Of a DNA stretch of 64,000 nt, positions 46,493-54,936 are shown piece after piece (positions within the stretch are counted from its first letter, which is position 1; every line of letters begins with the position of its first letter). Below the pieces are notes generated by a model. That model was not told where the DNA came from. It did not search any database and worked only from the letters and a program-made list of their open reading frames with translations. This DNA is from Leptolyngbya ohadii IS1 (GTDB taxonomy: Bacteria > Cyanobacteriota > Cyanobacteriia > Elainellales > Elainellaceae). A program made the translations under genes and the position numbers. The stretch is from contig NZ_NKFP01000001.1 in the NCBI RefSeq assembly GCF_002215035.1, positions 1,423,501 through 1,487,500 of the forward strand, given 5' to 3'.

Positions 46493-47405
46493 TCATCCAC
46501 TTCTGTCAGGCGTCAGGAGGCTGACTCCCAGTTCTAACAGTTTTGTGATTGCCTCGACAGTCTTCGGGACAAACCGTCTAATAAACGCCTTCAATTGCCA
46601 CCACAGATGTTCAATCGGGTTGAACTCAGGCGAGTACGGCGATAAGTAGACCACCCTGGCTCCGACCGCTTCGATCATTTGCTCTATCCCTTCGACTTTA
46701 TGAGCTTTGAGGTTATCCATCACCACCACCGCCCCCTGCCACAACTTCGGCACGAGTTGTTGGGATACAAACTGTTTGAAGTCTTCTGCGTTCATCGATT
46801 TGCCTAACGTTTGCATCGCTAGGATCGCAGTTTGGCTCATTGCCCCGACCACTGTGACTCGGCGACCTCGGTAGAAGGGCTTGAGGTCATAGACTCGTTG
46901 TCCTTTACGGCTTCGACCCCTGGATCGGGTCATGCCTTGGAGTACCCCCATCTCATCGAGGAACACTAAATTCTCAGGCAGAACCTGACGAATCGTCTGC
47001 CAGTAAGAGACTCGCTCAACTTACTGAACCGCTTCGGCGGCTTGAGTGCTGCGAAATGTTTTTTTTAATCGTCAACTGCTGTTTTTGCAGGAATCGGCAC
47101 ATCGTACTCTCACTCACCCTAACTCCAGTTTTGTCCTGCCAATACTCGCAGTATTCCGCCAGCGTGTAGTCCTGATGCTGCTCAACCATCTGGGCTATCT
47201 CAGTCTCATAGCCCGCTAGTTGGCTTGCCTTACCCCCGGTCGCCCTAGCAGGCTTCAGTGTTCCTGTAGCTTGCTTGCGCTTAAGCAGCGACTGAACCGT
47301 CGTTTTGCTCACCTGAAATCGTTCTGCCACCTGACGAATTGACGTGTTCCCTGCCTCATAGGTACTGATAATTTTTTCGCGTAGGTCGAGGGAGTAAGGT
47401 TGCAT
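46493..47405 (-). pseudogene. IS630-family transposase with nonsense mutation and truncated end
   Basis: ATG 47405 starts MQPYSLDLREKIISTYEAGN with an HTH (VAERFQVSKTTVQSLLKRK). At an A8 run near 47065 a -1 shift, usual in IS630, gives KKTFRSTQAAEAVQ. A TAA then replaces an expected Gln codon before VERVSYWQTIRQVLPENLVF. The DDE half reads FLDEMGVLQGM, VVVMDNLKAHKVEGIEQMIE and YSPEFNPIEHLWWQLKAF. The C-terminus breaks at LLTPDRSG into IS4-like sequence about 46500. The stop is the only clear disabling point mutation. Confidence 0.82.
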
Positions 47406-47924
47406 GACTATACTAGCGGGACAACCCTCTTACTGTACTAAATTGTTTTGCAAACCGCTGTAACTCTGTATTACTTGCAGTTGCTATGATTGCCCGCTTC
47501 TAGCCTCGGCTTGCCGCTGGGTTTCAGATTAATCTAGTTCAAGTATTGGTGTTCATCACGCCACGATCGTTACTCGGGTCAAGCAAGTGGGACAATCATA
47601 GTGCTGAAACGTTTCAGTTCCTCCGTGAGAGAGGAGTGGGCTGGACATCTCGCCCACGAAAGACCCAAATCTCAGAATTAATAATTTGTGGATCGTGCAG
47701 ATCAAGCGACTCGCAGGTTTTCGTAAGGATAAAACGGAAGTTTATGATACATGAGATCGTGAGCAACATTTGCTGTTAATGACAAAGCTATCATTGGAAA
47801 TTCTATCTTTAGGAATCATATGAGTTTCCTAGATTTATACTGTAGTCTGGGATAAATCAGTTATTAACTGTTAAAACAGAATAAGTATTAATTATAACTA
47901 GCCTGTGTTTAGGAAACCTGAACT
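47406..47924. other. 519-base spacer right of the IS mosaic
   Basis: The left part presumably includes the IS630 end (gcgggacaaccctcttactg). Around 47600-47640 lies a hairpin-like stretch (ttcctccgtgagagaggag). No ORF here is convincing. The right part is A/T-rich and likely holds the promoter of the gene at 47925. Confidence 0.5.
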
Positions 47925-48479
47925 ATGTTCGATCGAGCAAGAGAACGACGAGAACAGCGACGTGAAGAACGCGAGGTATTCGGCATCCGTGGAACTGCAA
48001 CACGATACCGGATGCGACAAAGCCTTATTTCTATTGGGGATAACTTCTGGATTGAAAATGATCGGGGTGAGCGAACCTTTAAGGTCGATGGCAAAATGCT
48101 TCGTGTACGTGACACGCTTTATCTTGAGGATATGCAGGGCAATGTGTTATGCAAAATTCAGCAAAAGTTGCTATCTATCAGAGATACGATGACGATCGAA
48201 GCAGACAGCGGAGAGAGTCTAGCCACTATCAAGAAGGCATTGATTTCACCAATTCGAGAGCGCTGGACGGTCAAAATTGGCAATGGTCCCGATTTAACTA
48301 TTAAAGGAAACGTTTTGGATTTTGAGTATGAGATTGATGATGGCGATCGTAAAGTCGCTGAGGTTTCCAAGAAGTGGTTTCGCCTTACAGACACCTATGG
48401 CGTACAAATTGAGCCATCCCAAAACGACGTTCTTATCCTTGCTGCAACGGTGGCAATTGATATGATGTCCCATCCTTGA
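47925..48479 (+). CDS. LURP-one-related (tubby-like fold) protein
   Basis: 184 aa. A basic N-terminus (RARERREQRREEREVFG) precedes repeating beta-strand pairs: SLISIGDNFWIENDRGERTF, VRDTLYLEDMQGNVLCKIQQ, SIRDTMTIEADSGESLATIK and RLTDTYGVQIEPSQNDVLIL. This pattern is the LURP-one-related/DUF567 fold, a 12-stranded barrel around a central helix related to tubby and scramblases. Such proteins are thought to bind membranes or lipids, but bacterial members are uncharacterised. It is the first intact gene past the IS mosaic. Confidence 0.82.
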   Translation: MFDRARERREQRREEREVFGIRGTATRYRMRQSLISIGDNFWIENDRGERTFKVDGKMLRVRDTLYLEDMQGNVLCKIQQKLLSIRDTMTIEADSGESLATIKKALISPIRERWTVKIGNGPDLTIKGNVLDFEYEIDDGDRKVAEVSKKWFRLTDTYGVQIEPSQNDVLILAATVAIDMMSHP

Positions 48480-48556
48480 TAATTGGACTGTGCCATTCTG
48501 CTTTGCTGACGCCGCTCCATTAATGTAGGAAACTTTAGACAACGAGCAATACCGTA

Positions 48557-49159
48557 ATGTTCTATTTTCGCTTTTGTTGCAACCAGTCTTTTAACAGGCG
48601 TTCACTTTATTCAACCTACTGGATGCTGGGTGCAAGCCTTGTCCTGCTGAGCCATACGATCGCTCCTGCTGCATGGGCAAATGAATCCTTTATCAATAAA
48701 ACTAGAGTCAATGAAATTAGATTAGCTCAGGCGCGATTCACTCCCGATCAACTGCCACTGTCTGACCTGACCAACTCCTCTGAATTACAGTTTGACAGCA
48801 GCGTGCGTGGCAGGATAGGTGCGGGCAGTATTCGGCATCAGGGCAGACTTTTTTCGATCTATCGTTTTGAAGGAGAAGCAGGACAGCTCATTCGCCTTAA
48901 TGTGGTTGGAGAACTGGCGAGCGATCGCCCCTCGGATCGAATTCAAACAGGTTCGCTGCTAGTCAATCCTGCGGTCATTCTGCTCGATCCAAACGGCGAG
49001 ATCGTAGCTCAGCAGCCTGAACAAGCTAATGCTGCCAATGCACTGATTCGGATGAATTTGCCAACGACCGGAACTTACCATGTTTTCGTGACCAGTACCA
49101 TTATCGGCGCTGGCGGACGGTATGACCTGACCCTTCAGCAGATTGAACAGGTTCGCTAA
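48557..49159 (+). CDS. secreted PPC-domain protein
   Basis: 200 aa. The hydrophobic segment YWMLGASLVLLSHTIAPAAW with following ANES gives a signal peptide cleaved around residue 42. Residues about 85-195 form a pre-peptidase C-terminal (PPC) beta-sandwich: FSIYRFEGEAGQLIRLNVVG, NPAVILLDPNGEIVAQ, then GTYHVFVTSTIIGAGGRYDL. PPC domains normally accompany secreted proteases, but here the domain stands alone. A MITE follows directly after the stop. Confidence 0.82.
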   Translation: MFYFRFCCNQSFNRRSLYSTYWMLGASLVLLSHTIAPAAWANESFINKTRVNEIRLAQARFTPDQLPLSDLTNSSELQFDSSVRGRIGAGSIRHQGRLFSIYRFEGEAGQLIRLNVVGELASDRPSDRIQTGSLLVNPAVILLDPNGEIVAQQPEQANAANALIRMNLPTTGTYHVFVTSTIIGAGGRYDLTLQQIEQVR

Positions 49160-49321
49160 TATTTTTGGGCATTGCTGAATTGAGATATGAACGGTGAAAA
49201 TAGAAGCTCTGCACCGCCCCCTAAATCTCCCAAGTTTGGGGGACTTTGATCAATTCAGTTCCCCTCAGAATTGGGGGCTAGGGGGGCGAATCATACGTCC
49301 ATTCAGCAACGCCTATTTTTG
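49160..49321. mobile_element. MITE, 146 bp, with 8-bp target duplication (copy 2)
   Basis: Inverted ends ggcattgctgaat (49168-49180) and attcagcaacgcc (49301-49313) are flanked by the direct repeat tatttttg at 49160-49167 and 49314-49321. The interior, read backwards, follows copy 1 closely except for about 40 missing bases. It sits between two convergent genes. Confidence 0.9.
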
Positions 49322-49324
49322 AGC

Positions 49325-49621
49325 CTAGCACTGCATCGCCAACCATTCTTCTGCGGCAGCCTGTGCCCGTTGAAGGGATTCTCCCAAGATTGGTGTTACA
49401 GGAAAGATGTCGATGGGAGGAATTACGCTGGCGATGTGTGTTTTTGGGAGCTGTCTGAGCACAATGGGGTTAACCCCTGCCAGCATGAGTTTACTGTTGC
49501 GAGTCCTTAGTTCAGCCGCATAGCGTTCCAGCAAATTGATAAAGGTGCTGACCAGTTCACTCCGTCCCCACAAACTCAGGATGACGACCGATCGATCGGC
49601 ACTGACCGCGCTGCGATCCAC
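49325..49621 (-). CDS. stand-alone STAS-like domain, partial tandem copy of the SulP tail
   Basis: GTG 49621 starts inside the end of the SulP gene in another frame. The product (98 aa) reads SVVILSLWGRSELVSTFINL, YAAELRTRNSKLMLAGVNPI and LGESLQRAQAAAEEWL, parallel to the SulP STAS domain (VVILRLRSETDLGSTFLGVL). It lacks the first STAS strands, so it looks like a piece of a second, diverged SulP gene left in tandem. It may be translated by coupling or be a relic. The MITE copy 2 lies four bases past its stop. Confidence 0.6.
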   Translation of the reverse strand: MDRSAVSADRSVVILSLWGRSELVSTFINLLERYAAELRTRNSKLMLAGVNPIVLRQLPKTHIASVIPPIDIFPVTPILGESLQRAQAAAEEWLAMQC

Positions 49622-51270
49622 GCCTCAGCCGCATCCACCGCTTCCTCAAGACCATGACCGACGAGCGAGTTGGATAGGAACACATTCTCGCGGCCCAGCG
49701 ATCGCAGCATCCCCGTCCGCTCCAGTTGCCGCCGCACGGACGGTGCCACACCCACCAGCATCAGCAGGCTCTCCTGGCTACGCAGAGCCTCGCCGTAGCG
49801 GGTGAGCACACCCAGGAAGGTGCTACCCAGATCCGTCTCACTCCGCAGCCTCAGGATCACCACCGCGTGGCGCGAGTTCTCCGTCACCGTCGGTAGCTGC
49901 TCTTTAAACACGGGTGCTGCTGCAAAAAACAAACTGCCATAGGGCACCAGAATTGTTACCTGCCCACTGGGCACCTCTTTCGGTGGCTCGACTTCGAGCG
50001 GGTACTGCCCCGGCTCCACGCGCCAGGCAACCACCTGCACCCGGTTTGACTGCTGAATGACGTACAACAGCACCGCTAGACCAACGCCAAGCAGTACCGC
50101 GTATTGCAGCGGCATCAGCAAGCAGGCAATAAACGTGAGCAGCATCACGATCTGCTGCGTCAAACCAGTCTTCCAGACGCTGGTCATCTGGCTGAATTTG
50201 AAAGTGCGGCAGCCGATGACAATCAGGAGTCCAGCCAGAGCAGGCATGGCGATCGCCCCCACCAACCGTCCAAAAAACACAACGCTGAGGGCAATCACAA
50301 TCCCAGCAAAGATATTCGCTAAACGCGATCGAGCGCCTGCCGCAATCACCAGCGACGTGGCTGACATCGAGGAAGCGACTGGCATCCCCTGAAACAGTCC
50401 GGCGACGATCCCTGCGACCCCCTGTCCAACAAAATCGCCCGACGCATCGGGAGTGCTACCGTCGGGGTTGGGAACAGAGGCGCTAATGCCCGCACCCTGC
50501 ACCAACCCCACAAACGCCAGCGAGAGGGCGGGAATGATCAGCGCAGGCACGAAGGAGAGGGATGGCAGCACGGGAGTCGGCAGCGAGTTTGGAATGTCTG
50601 CCACATATCGGGCTAGAGCCACATTCTCTGCGCCAGTAAAGGGTACGATCAGCGAGGCGAAGAAGATCGCGACGACCATGCCTAAAGCACCCAGTCGGGT
50701 TCGCTCCAGGGTCAGAATCAGGATGATCGTCAGTATCCCGATTACCAGAGTCGGTCGGTGCATCTGGTCGAGATGGAGCAGGAGATCAAAGGTTCTGACC
50801 AGGCGGTTTGGCCCCGAGCTTTGATAGCCCGTCCAGTTGTCGAGTTGCCCCAGGATGATCAGCAAAGCAACGGCATTGACGAAGCCCACCATGACTGAGT
50901 TCGGGACGAAACGAACCAGCCTGCCGAGCTTGAACAGCCCTGCTGCCAGCATGAGCACCCCAGTCAGCACCGCCAGGGTGAATAGAGGGATGTTAGGGCT
51001 GGCTGCCTCCGTCACCTCTGGGACACTAGCGATAATCAACGCCATTGCACTGGTCGCCTGGACGGATATAAAAACGGAGCTGGTGAAGAAAGCACCGATG
51101 AATACCCCAGTCATGTAGCTATATAGCCCGTAGACCGGGTTAACCAGAGCGAGCAAGCCAGTTGCCAGCCCATCGGGAATGCTCTGAATCCCCAGCACCA
51201 GTCCAGCACTAAGGTCTTCGGGGATTGTGGCGGGATTGAAAAATTGTCGGCGGAGAGTAGGGAGCTTCAT
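49576..51270 (-). CDS. SulP-family anion transporter with STAS domain
   Basis: 564 aa. The SulP membrane part (about 15-400) has some 12 helices, including the signature IPEDLSAGLVLGIQSIPDGL and QGAGISASVPNPDGSTPDAS. The cytoplasmic STAS domain (about 435-555) reads VTILVPYGSLFFAAAPVFKE and VVILRLRSETDLGSTF. SulP members carry sulfate, bicarbonate or other anions, and cyanobacterial BicA is one branch. The substrate is not decidable here. Its start overlaps the end of a potassium channel gene by four bases (51267-51270), so the two are an operon with the channel gene first. Confidence 0.9.
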   Translation of the reverse strand: MKLPTLRRQFFNPATIPEDLSAGLVLGIQSIPDGLATGLLALVNPVYGLYSYMTGVFIGAFFTSSVFISVQATSAMALIIASVPEVTEAASPNIPLFTLAVLTGVLMLAAGLFKLGRLVRFVPNSVMVGFVNAVALLIILGQLDNWTGYQSSGPNRLVRTFDLLLHLDQMHRPTLVIGILTIILILTLERTRLGALGMVVAIFFASLIVPFTGAENVALARYVADIPNSLPTPVLPSLSFVPALIIPALSLAFVGLVQGAGISASVPNPDGSTPDASGDFVGQGVAGIVAGLFQGMPVASSMSATSLVIAAGARSRLANIFAGIVIALSVVFFGRLVGAIAMPALAGLLIVIGCRTFKFSQMTSVWKTGLTQQIVMLLTFIACLLMPLQYAVLLGVGLAVLLYVIQQSNRVQVVAWRVEPGQYPLEVEPPKEVPSGQVTILVPYGSLFFAAAPVFKEQLPTVTENSRHAVVILRLRSETDLGSTFLGVLTRYGEALRSQESLLMLVGVAPSVRRQLERTGMLRSLGRENVFLSNSLVGHGLEEAVDAAEAWIAARSVPIDRSSS

Positions 51271-51947
51271 AAGGACGGCTTCTCTGAATTGGAAGTGTAT
51301 CTGCTGACTAGGCGAGAGATGAGAATGGCGGGATACATGATTCCGGCGATCGCTTCTAAATCGGAAGCAACTCTAGCGAGAGGTCCCATCGGCAGAATAT
51401 TGCCGTAGCCCACAGTGGTTAAGGTGACAAAACTGAAGTGCAGAAGATCAGCCCGAACCTGAGAAAGTTGAACACCCGCGAAGGAGTCCGGATTAAAATC
51501 AAACAAAATGGTGTAAACCATCGACCAGGCGACTCCCATCAAAACGTAAATGGCAATGCCCCCTTTAAGGGTATCGGCTGTCACTCTTGGAGCGAGAAAA
51601 AACTCTTGCTGAAGCAGGAAAATGGGTACAAAAATCACAACTAAAAAGATCAATGCCGTGATGCTATAACCATGACTCCATGCAGAAATATTGACCACCC
51701 CAAACATTTGAAGTCCTAACAGGGCGATGTTCAGCAGCACTAACGCGGCATAGTACTTCAGCCATCGTTGATTCGGTCTAATTTGGCGCACGGTCGATAG
51801 CATGGTGGCTAAAAACAGAATCAAAATCGTGCAGGTCGTAACAACTCGGCTTTCAGGTAAGGCAATAGACACCAGCAGCCAAAAGAGCAAAAATAGGAAG
51901 CGGTTGTACTTATTGTTTGCCCATTTGGTCAACAGGTTGAAATTCAT
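51267..51947 (-). CDS. two-helix potassium channel family protein
   Basis: 226 aa with about six hydrophobic segments. The C-terminal pore unit has helix GIAIYVLMGVAWSMVYTILF, the pore loop LLHFSFVTLTTVGYGNILPM with the K+ selectivity filter TTVGYGN, and a last helix. No RCK/TrkA-N regulatory domain is attached. The N-terminal four helices are of an unassigned type. It overlaps SulP by ATGA, suggesting the pair moves an anion and K+ together or balances charge; this is an inference. Confidence 0.85.
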   Translation of the reverse strand: MNFNLLTKWANNKYNRFLFLLFWLLVSIALPESRVVTTCTILILFLATMLSTVRQIRPNQRWLKYYAALVLLNIALLGLQMFGVVNISAWSHGYSITALIFLVVIFVPIFLLQQEFFLAPRVTADTLKGGIAIYVLMGVAWSMVYTILFDFNPDSFAGVQLSQVRADLLHFSFVTLTTVGYGNILPMGPLARVASDLEAIAGIMYPAILISRLVSRYTSNSEKPSL

Positions 51948-52030
51948 TACTTTATACCGATTTTGAATCTTTGATTGGCAAGCCGCGAAGTTTTAAGTAT
52001 AAGGATGTTGATGAGAATGTACGCCTGATT

Positions 52031-53452
52031 TCAAATTATTTTTTCAATGTCTGGAAGCGACCAGGTGCGATCGAAGTACGGTTCAGTCGGCGCATAAAAC
52101 CGAAAGAGGGCAAACCAGCCACGACCTGGCACAGTGGGTATCCAATTTTTCTCCTTGCCCGTGGGGGCTGTGGGACCAAAATAGAGATCCACGGAACCAT
52201 CGGCATTCGTGATCAGATCCATGCGAGAATCCAAGCCCGCAATCTCGTGGGGATTGTCGATAAAGCAGCGGGTTTCAGTATCGTAGAGCGTCATCGCCCA
52301 GAACTGTTTGACGGGCACGTTTGGTGGCACGTTTAAGGTGTAATGATTGCCGCCCTGAAGCCAATTGCCTACTTTGTCTTTCTTAGTGGACATATACTGC
52401 TGCCCCATGCCGGGAGTTTTGGTCGTCATTCCAGCACTCAGGGTTACAGCTTCGTAGAACCAGGCGGTGCGCTCATCCAGGGCGGTATAGTGTTCCGTCT
52501 CCTGATTGGCTTCTAGTTGGATCATATTTGCCCAGTTCGTTCCGGGCCAGGTGTAAGCCTCAGGTTGACGCTTAGCATAGGTCAGGCTCCGTGCCATCGC
52601 CTCTCCTACGATCGCCCCCTGTTCCAGAATCTTCTGCTGGCGAGCATCGGGCTGAAACGGCTTGCCTTTTTCGATGCCCAGTGATTTGAGCATTGCCACC
52701 ATCATGCGATCGCGCTCATGCACTGGTTCCTCATTCAGCATCTTTGCCAGCAGTCGCCAGTATTCCAGCACATTGGCTGGCCAGCCACTCCAGGGTTTGT
52801 CTGCCGCCGGAATAATGCGGGTCTTGCGAGGATTCTCGCGGTCGGCGTAGGAGTATGCCTGATAACTGGCACTGAGTGCTTCAGCTTCCTGAGGGTCGGT
52901 AGCCAGCACACGCAACGCATGGAAGAGATTGTTGGTCGGTGAATGCACCACCCGATAACCCTCTGCACCCTGGGGAACCTCCTGACCGGGAGCAATCACC
53001 AAGTACTTGCCGCCTGCTCCCTGATCGGGTCCCGTCAGTCCCAGATCTGTAATCGGACGCTGCCAGAAATCCAGGATGCCGCCTGCCGTCATGCCTTTGG
53101 GATAATCGATTACCAGGGGACCTGTCCGTTGCAGATTCAGGAAACCCATTAAATAGGGTGTTGTGGCATTGCAAGTCAGAACGCCGAGTCTATCCCGAAA
53201 GCTGGTGATTAACACCAGGTCGCCGTCCTCCTGACCAAACACCGTTTCCTGCGCCTCCTGCCAGCAGGCGAAGCTAACCAGGGGAATCGCCCAGAGATAG
53301 GTCTGCACCGCCCGCTGGAAGTCTAACTGATCATAGAGTTTGGCAACGGACTCTGATGTTGGATACCCCCCTTCAAAGGTCAGGGGTCCAATGGGGGTAT
53401 CGATCGTGCCAGTCGTGGGTAGGATTTGCGCCTGTTTCGTTGGGTTCTGCAT
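52031..53452 (-). CDS. DUF1254/DUF1214 protein, first of three in tandem
   Basis: 473 aa, cytoplasmic-looking (no signal). N-terminal DUF1254 (about 35-170: YLWAIPLVSFACWQEAQETV, CNATTPYLMGFLNLQRTGPL, PDQGAGGKYLVIAPGQEV) and C-terminal DUF1214 (about 350-465: NVPPNVPVKQFWAMTLYDTE and DLYFGPTAPTGKEKNWIPTV) are both complete. The biochemistry of the family is unknown. It lies last in a minus-strand run of three relatives at 52031, 53501 and 54937. Confidence 0.88.
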   Translation of the reverse strand: MQNPTKQAQILPTTGTIDTPIGPLTFEGGYPTSESVAKLYDQLDFQRAVQTYLWAIPLVSFACWQEAQETVFGQEDGDLVLITSFRDRLGVLTCNATTPYLMGFLNLQRTGPLVIDYPKGMTAGGILDFWQRPITDLGLTGPDQGAGGKYLVIAPGQEVPQGAEGYRVVHSPTNNLFHALRVLATDPQEAEALSASYQAYSYADRENPRKTRIIPAADKPWSGWPANVLEYWRLLAKMLNEEPVHERDRMMVAMLKSLGIEKGKPFQPDARQQKILEQGAIVGEAMARSLTYAKRQPEAYTWPGTNWANMIQLEANQETEHYTALDERTAWFYEAVTLSAGMTTKTPGMGQQYMSTKKDKVGNWLQGGNHYTLNVPPNVPVKQFWAMTLYDTETRCFIDNPHEIAGLDSRMDLITNADGSVDLYFGPTAPTGKEKNWIPTVPGRGWFALFRFYAPTEPYFDRTWSLPDIEKII

Positions 53453-53500
53453 CGGGTTCTCCTTGTAAGTATCAAATCGTTGGCAATGCCATATCGACTT

Positions 53501-54901
53501 TCAGACTTTCACAATGTCGTCGGGTTTCCAGGTTTGATCGAAGAAGGGTTGCAGCGGGCCGTACAGGCGAATGTAAGCGAACCAACCCTTGCCAGGAACC
53601 GTCTGGACCCAGTTCCTTTCCTTGCCTGCTGGTGCGCTAGGGCCAAAATAGAGGTCATAGGAACCGTCAGGGTTCTGTTTCGGCTGATCAAAGCTGTTGA
53701 CACTCGGTTTGGGTTGATCGGTTTGCAGCAGCGATCGCGTGCCAGGATCGTACAGTGTCACCGACCAGAAGTTGTTGACGGGGATGTTTGGCGGCAAGTG
53801 AAGCTGGTAGTTCTTGCCGCCATCCAGGTAATTGCCGTCGGCATCTTTATAGGCGCTCATGTACTGAGATCCGACGCCAACCATCTTGTTCACCATCGCC
53901 GGGGTCACGCAAATGACGGCAAAGTGGAACAAGGTTCTGGCATCGAGGTTTCTAACGCCATTCCTCAAGAATTCGTGGCTACCGCCAACGAAGATGTATT
54001 CCCACTTGCGGTCAGGATAAACCTGCGCTTCCGGCTCGCGCGATTGATAGGCAATGGCCCTGGCCATACCCAGACCGGTCTTGGCCGCCGTATCGAGGAT
54101 CTGCTTCATGCGCTCGTCGGGGTCAAACGTCTTGCCCTTCTCGATACCCAGCGATCGCAACAGCCCCAACTGTTCTGGCGCAAATGCCGCCGTCGGCTCG
54201 TATTGAATCACCTTGTCGAGGTTGACGAAATACTGGAGATCATTGGGGTGGGTGGTATCTGCCGACAGGCTGCCGCAATTCCTGACATTGGGACTTCTGT
54301 AGCCATCCTTTAACGGGTAGACCGCACAATGATCGCCATACCACTTGAGGGCCTGTTCGCCCATGCCGCTGATCTTTTGGCTGGCACGCGCCATGACCCA
54401 AACTCGATAGGTGCGCGACTGCGCGACGAAATAACCTTCGGGCACGTCGCCTTTATAATCCGGCGGCAGCAGCAGATATTTGCCCCCTTGCCCCTGATCT
54501 GGGCCAGCCATGCCAAAATCAATGACATACCGGAAATAGGCATCGTTAGCCATCCCCAAGACCTGCGGCGGGATTTCAACCACCGTGGGACCATCTTTCT
54601 TGAGGTCAACATTACAAGCGAAATAAATGCTTTCCGTGTTGCCGGTCAAAACCAGCGGGGTGGCGGTTAGCAAATCGGCGGCCACCGCCAGGTCAGAACA
54701 TTCCTTACACCCCCAGCCCTTTTCCTGCCCCTCAAGCAATGAATACATGGACATTGCCGGCATGAAATCAAGGTAAGCTTGGCATGCCCGCTGAAAATCA
54801 AGCGCGTCGAAAAGTTTCTGTGCTGACTCCTGGGTTGGATAACCGCCCAGCGTAAATTCAAAATCTCCAATCGGTGTCGTTAGTTTCTCTGTGTTCATCA
54901 T
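53501..54901 (-). CDS. DUF1254/DUF1214 protein, second of three
   Basis: About 467 aa from ATG 54901 (or the adjacent ATG 54898); aggag lies just upstream, which decides against the longer reading from 55045 that would overlap the next gene. DUF1254: YPTQESAQKLFDALDFQRAC, LTGNTESIYFACNVDLKKDG, PDQGQGGKYLLLPPDYKG. DUF1214: NIPVNNFWSVTLYDPGTRSL, DLYFGPSAPAGKERNWVQTV. It is closely similar to the gene at 52031, and both share the Trp-rich end motif WFAxxRxYxPxxPxFDxTW. Confidence 0.88.
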   Translation of the reverse strand: MMNTEKLTTPIGDFEFTLGGYPTQESAQKLFDALDFQRACQAYLDFMPAMSMYSLLEGQEKGWGCKECSDLAVAADLLTATPLVLTGNTESIYFACNVDLKKDGPTVVEIPPQVLGMANDAYFRYVIDFGMAGPDQGQGGKYLLLPPDYKGDVPEGYFVAQSRTYRVWVMARASQKISGMGEQALKWYGDHCAVYPLKDGYRSPNVRNCGSLSADTTHPNDLQYFVNLDKVIQYEPTAAFAPEQLGLLRSLGIEKGKTFDPDERMKQILDTAAKTGLGMARAIAYQSREPEAQVYPDRKWEYIFVGGSHEFLRNGVRNLDARTLFHFAVICVTPAMVNKMVGVGSQYMSAYKDADGNYLDGGKNYQLHLPPNIPVNNFWSVTLYDPGTRSLLQTDQPKPSVNSFDQPKQNPDGSYDLYFGPSAPAGKERNWVQTVPGKGWFAYIRLYGPLQPFFDQTWKPDDIVKV

Positions 54902-54936
54902 GAACTCCTGTTGGGCTAGAGATGCATGGCTCGAAA

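Noticed and set aside
47600-47640. Hairpin-like ttcctccgtgagagaggag beside gaaacgtttcag, resembling a single CRISPR repeat
   Set aside because: Only one copy, no spacers and no cas genes nearby.
53426-54313. 295-codon plus-strand ORF opposite DUF1254
   Set aside because: Antisense shadow of a well-supported family protein.
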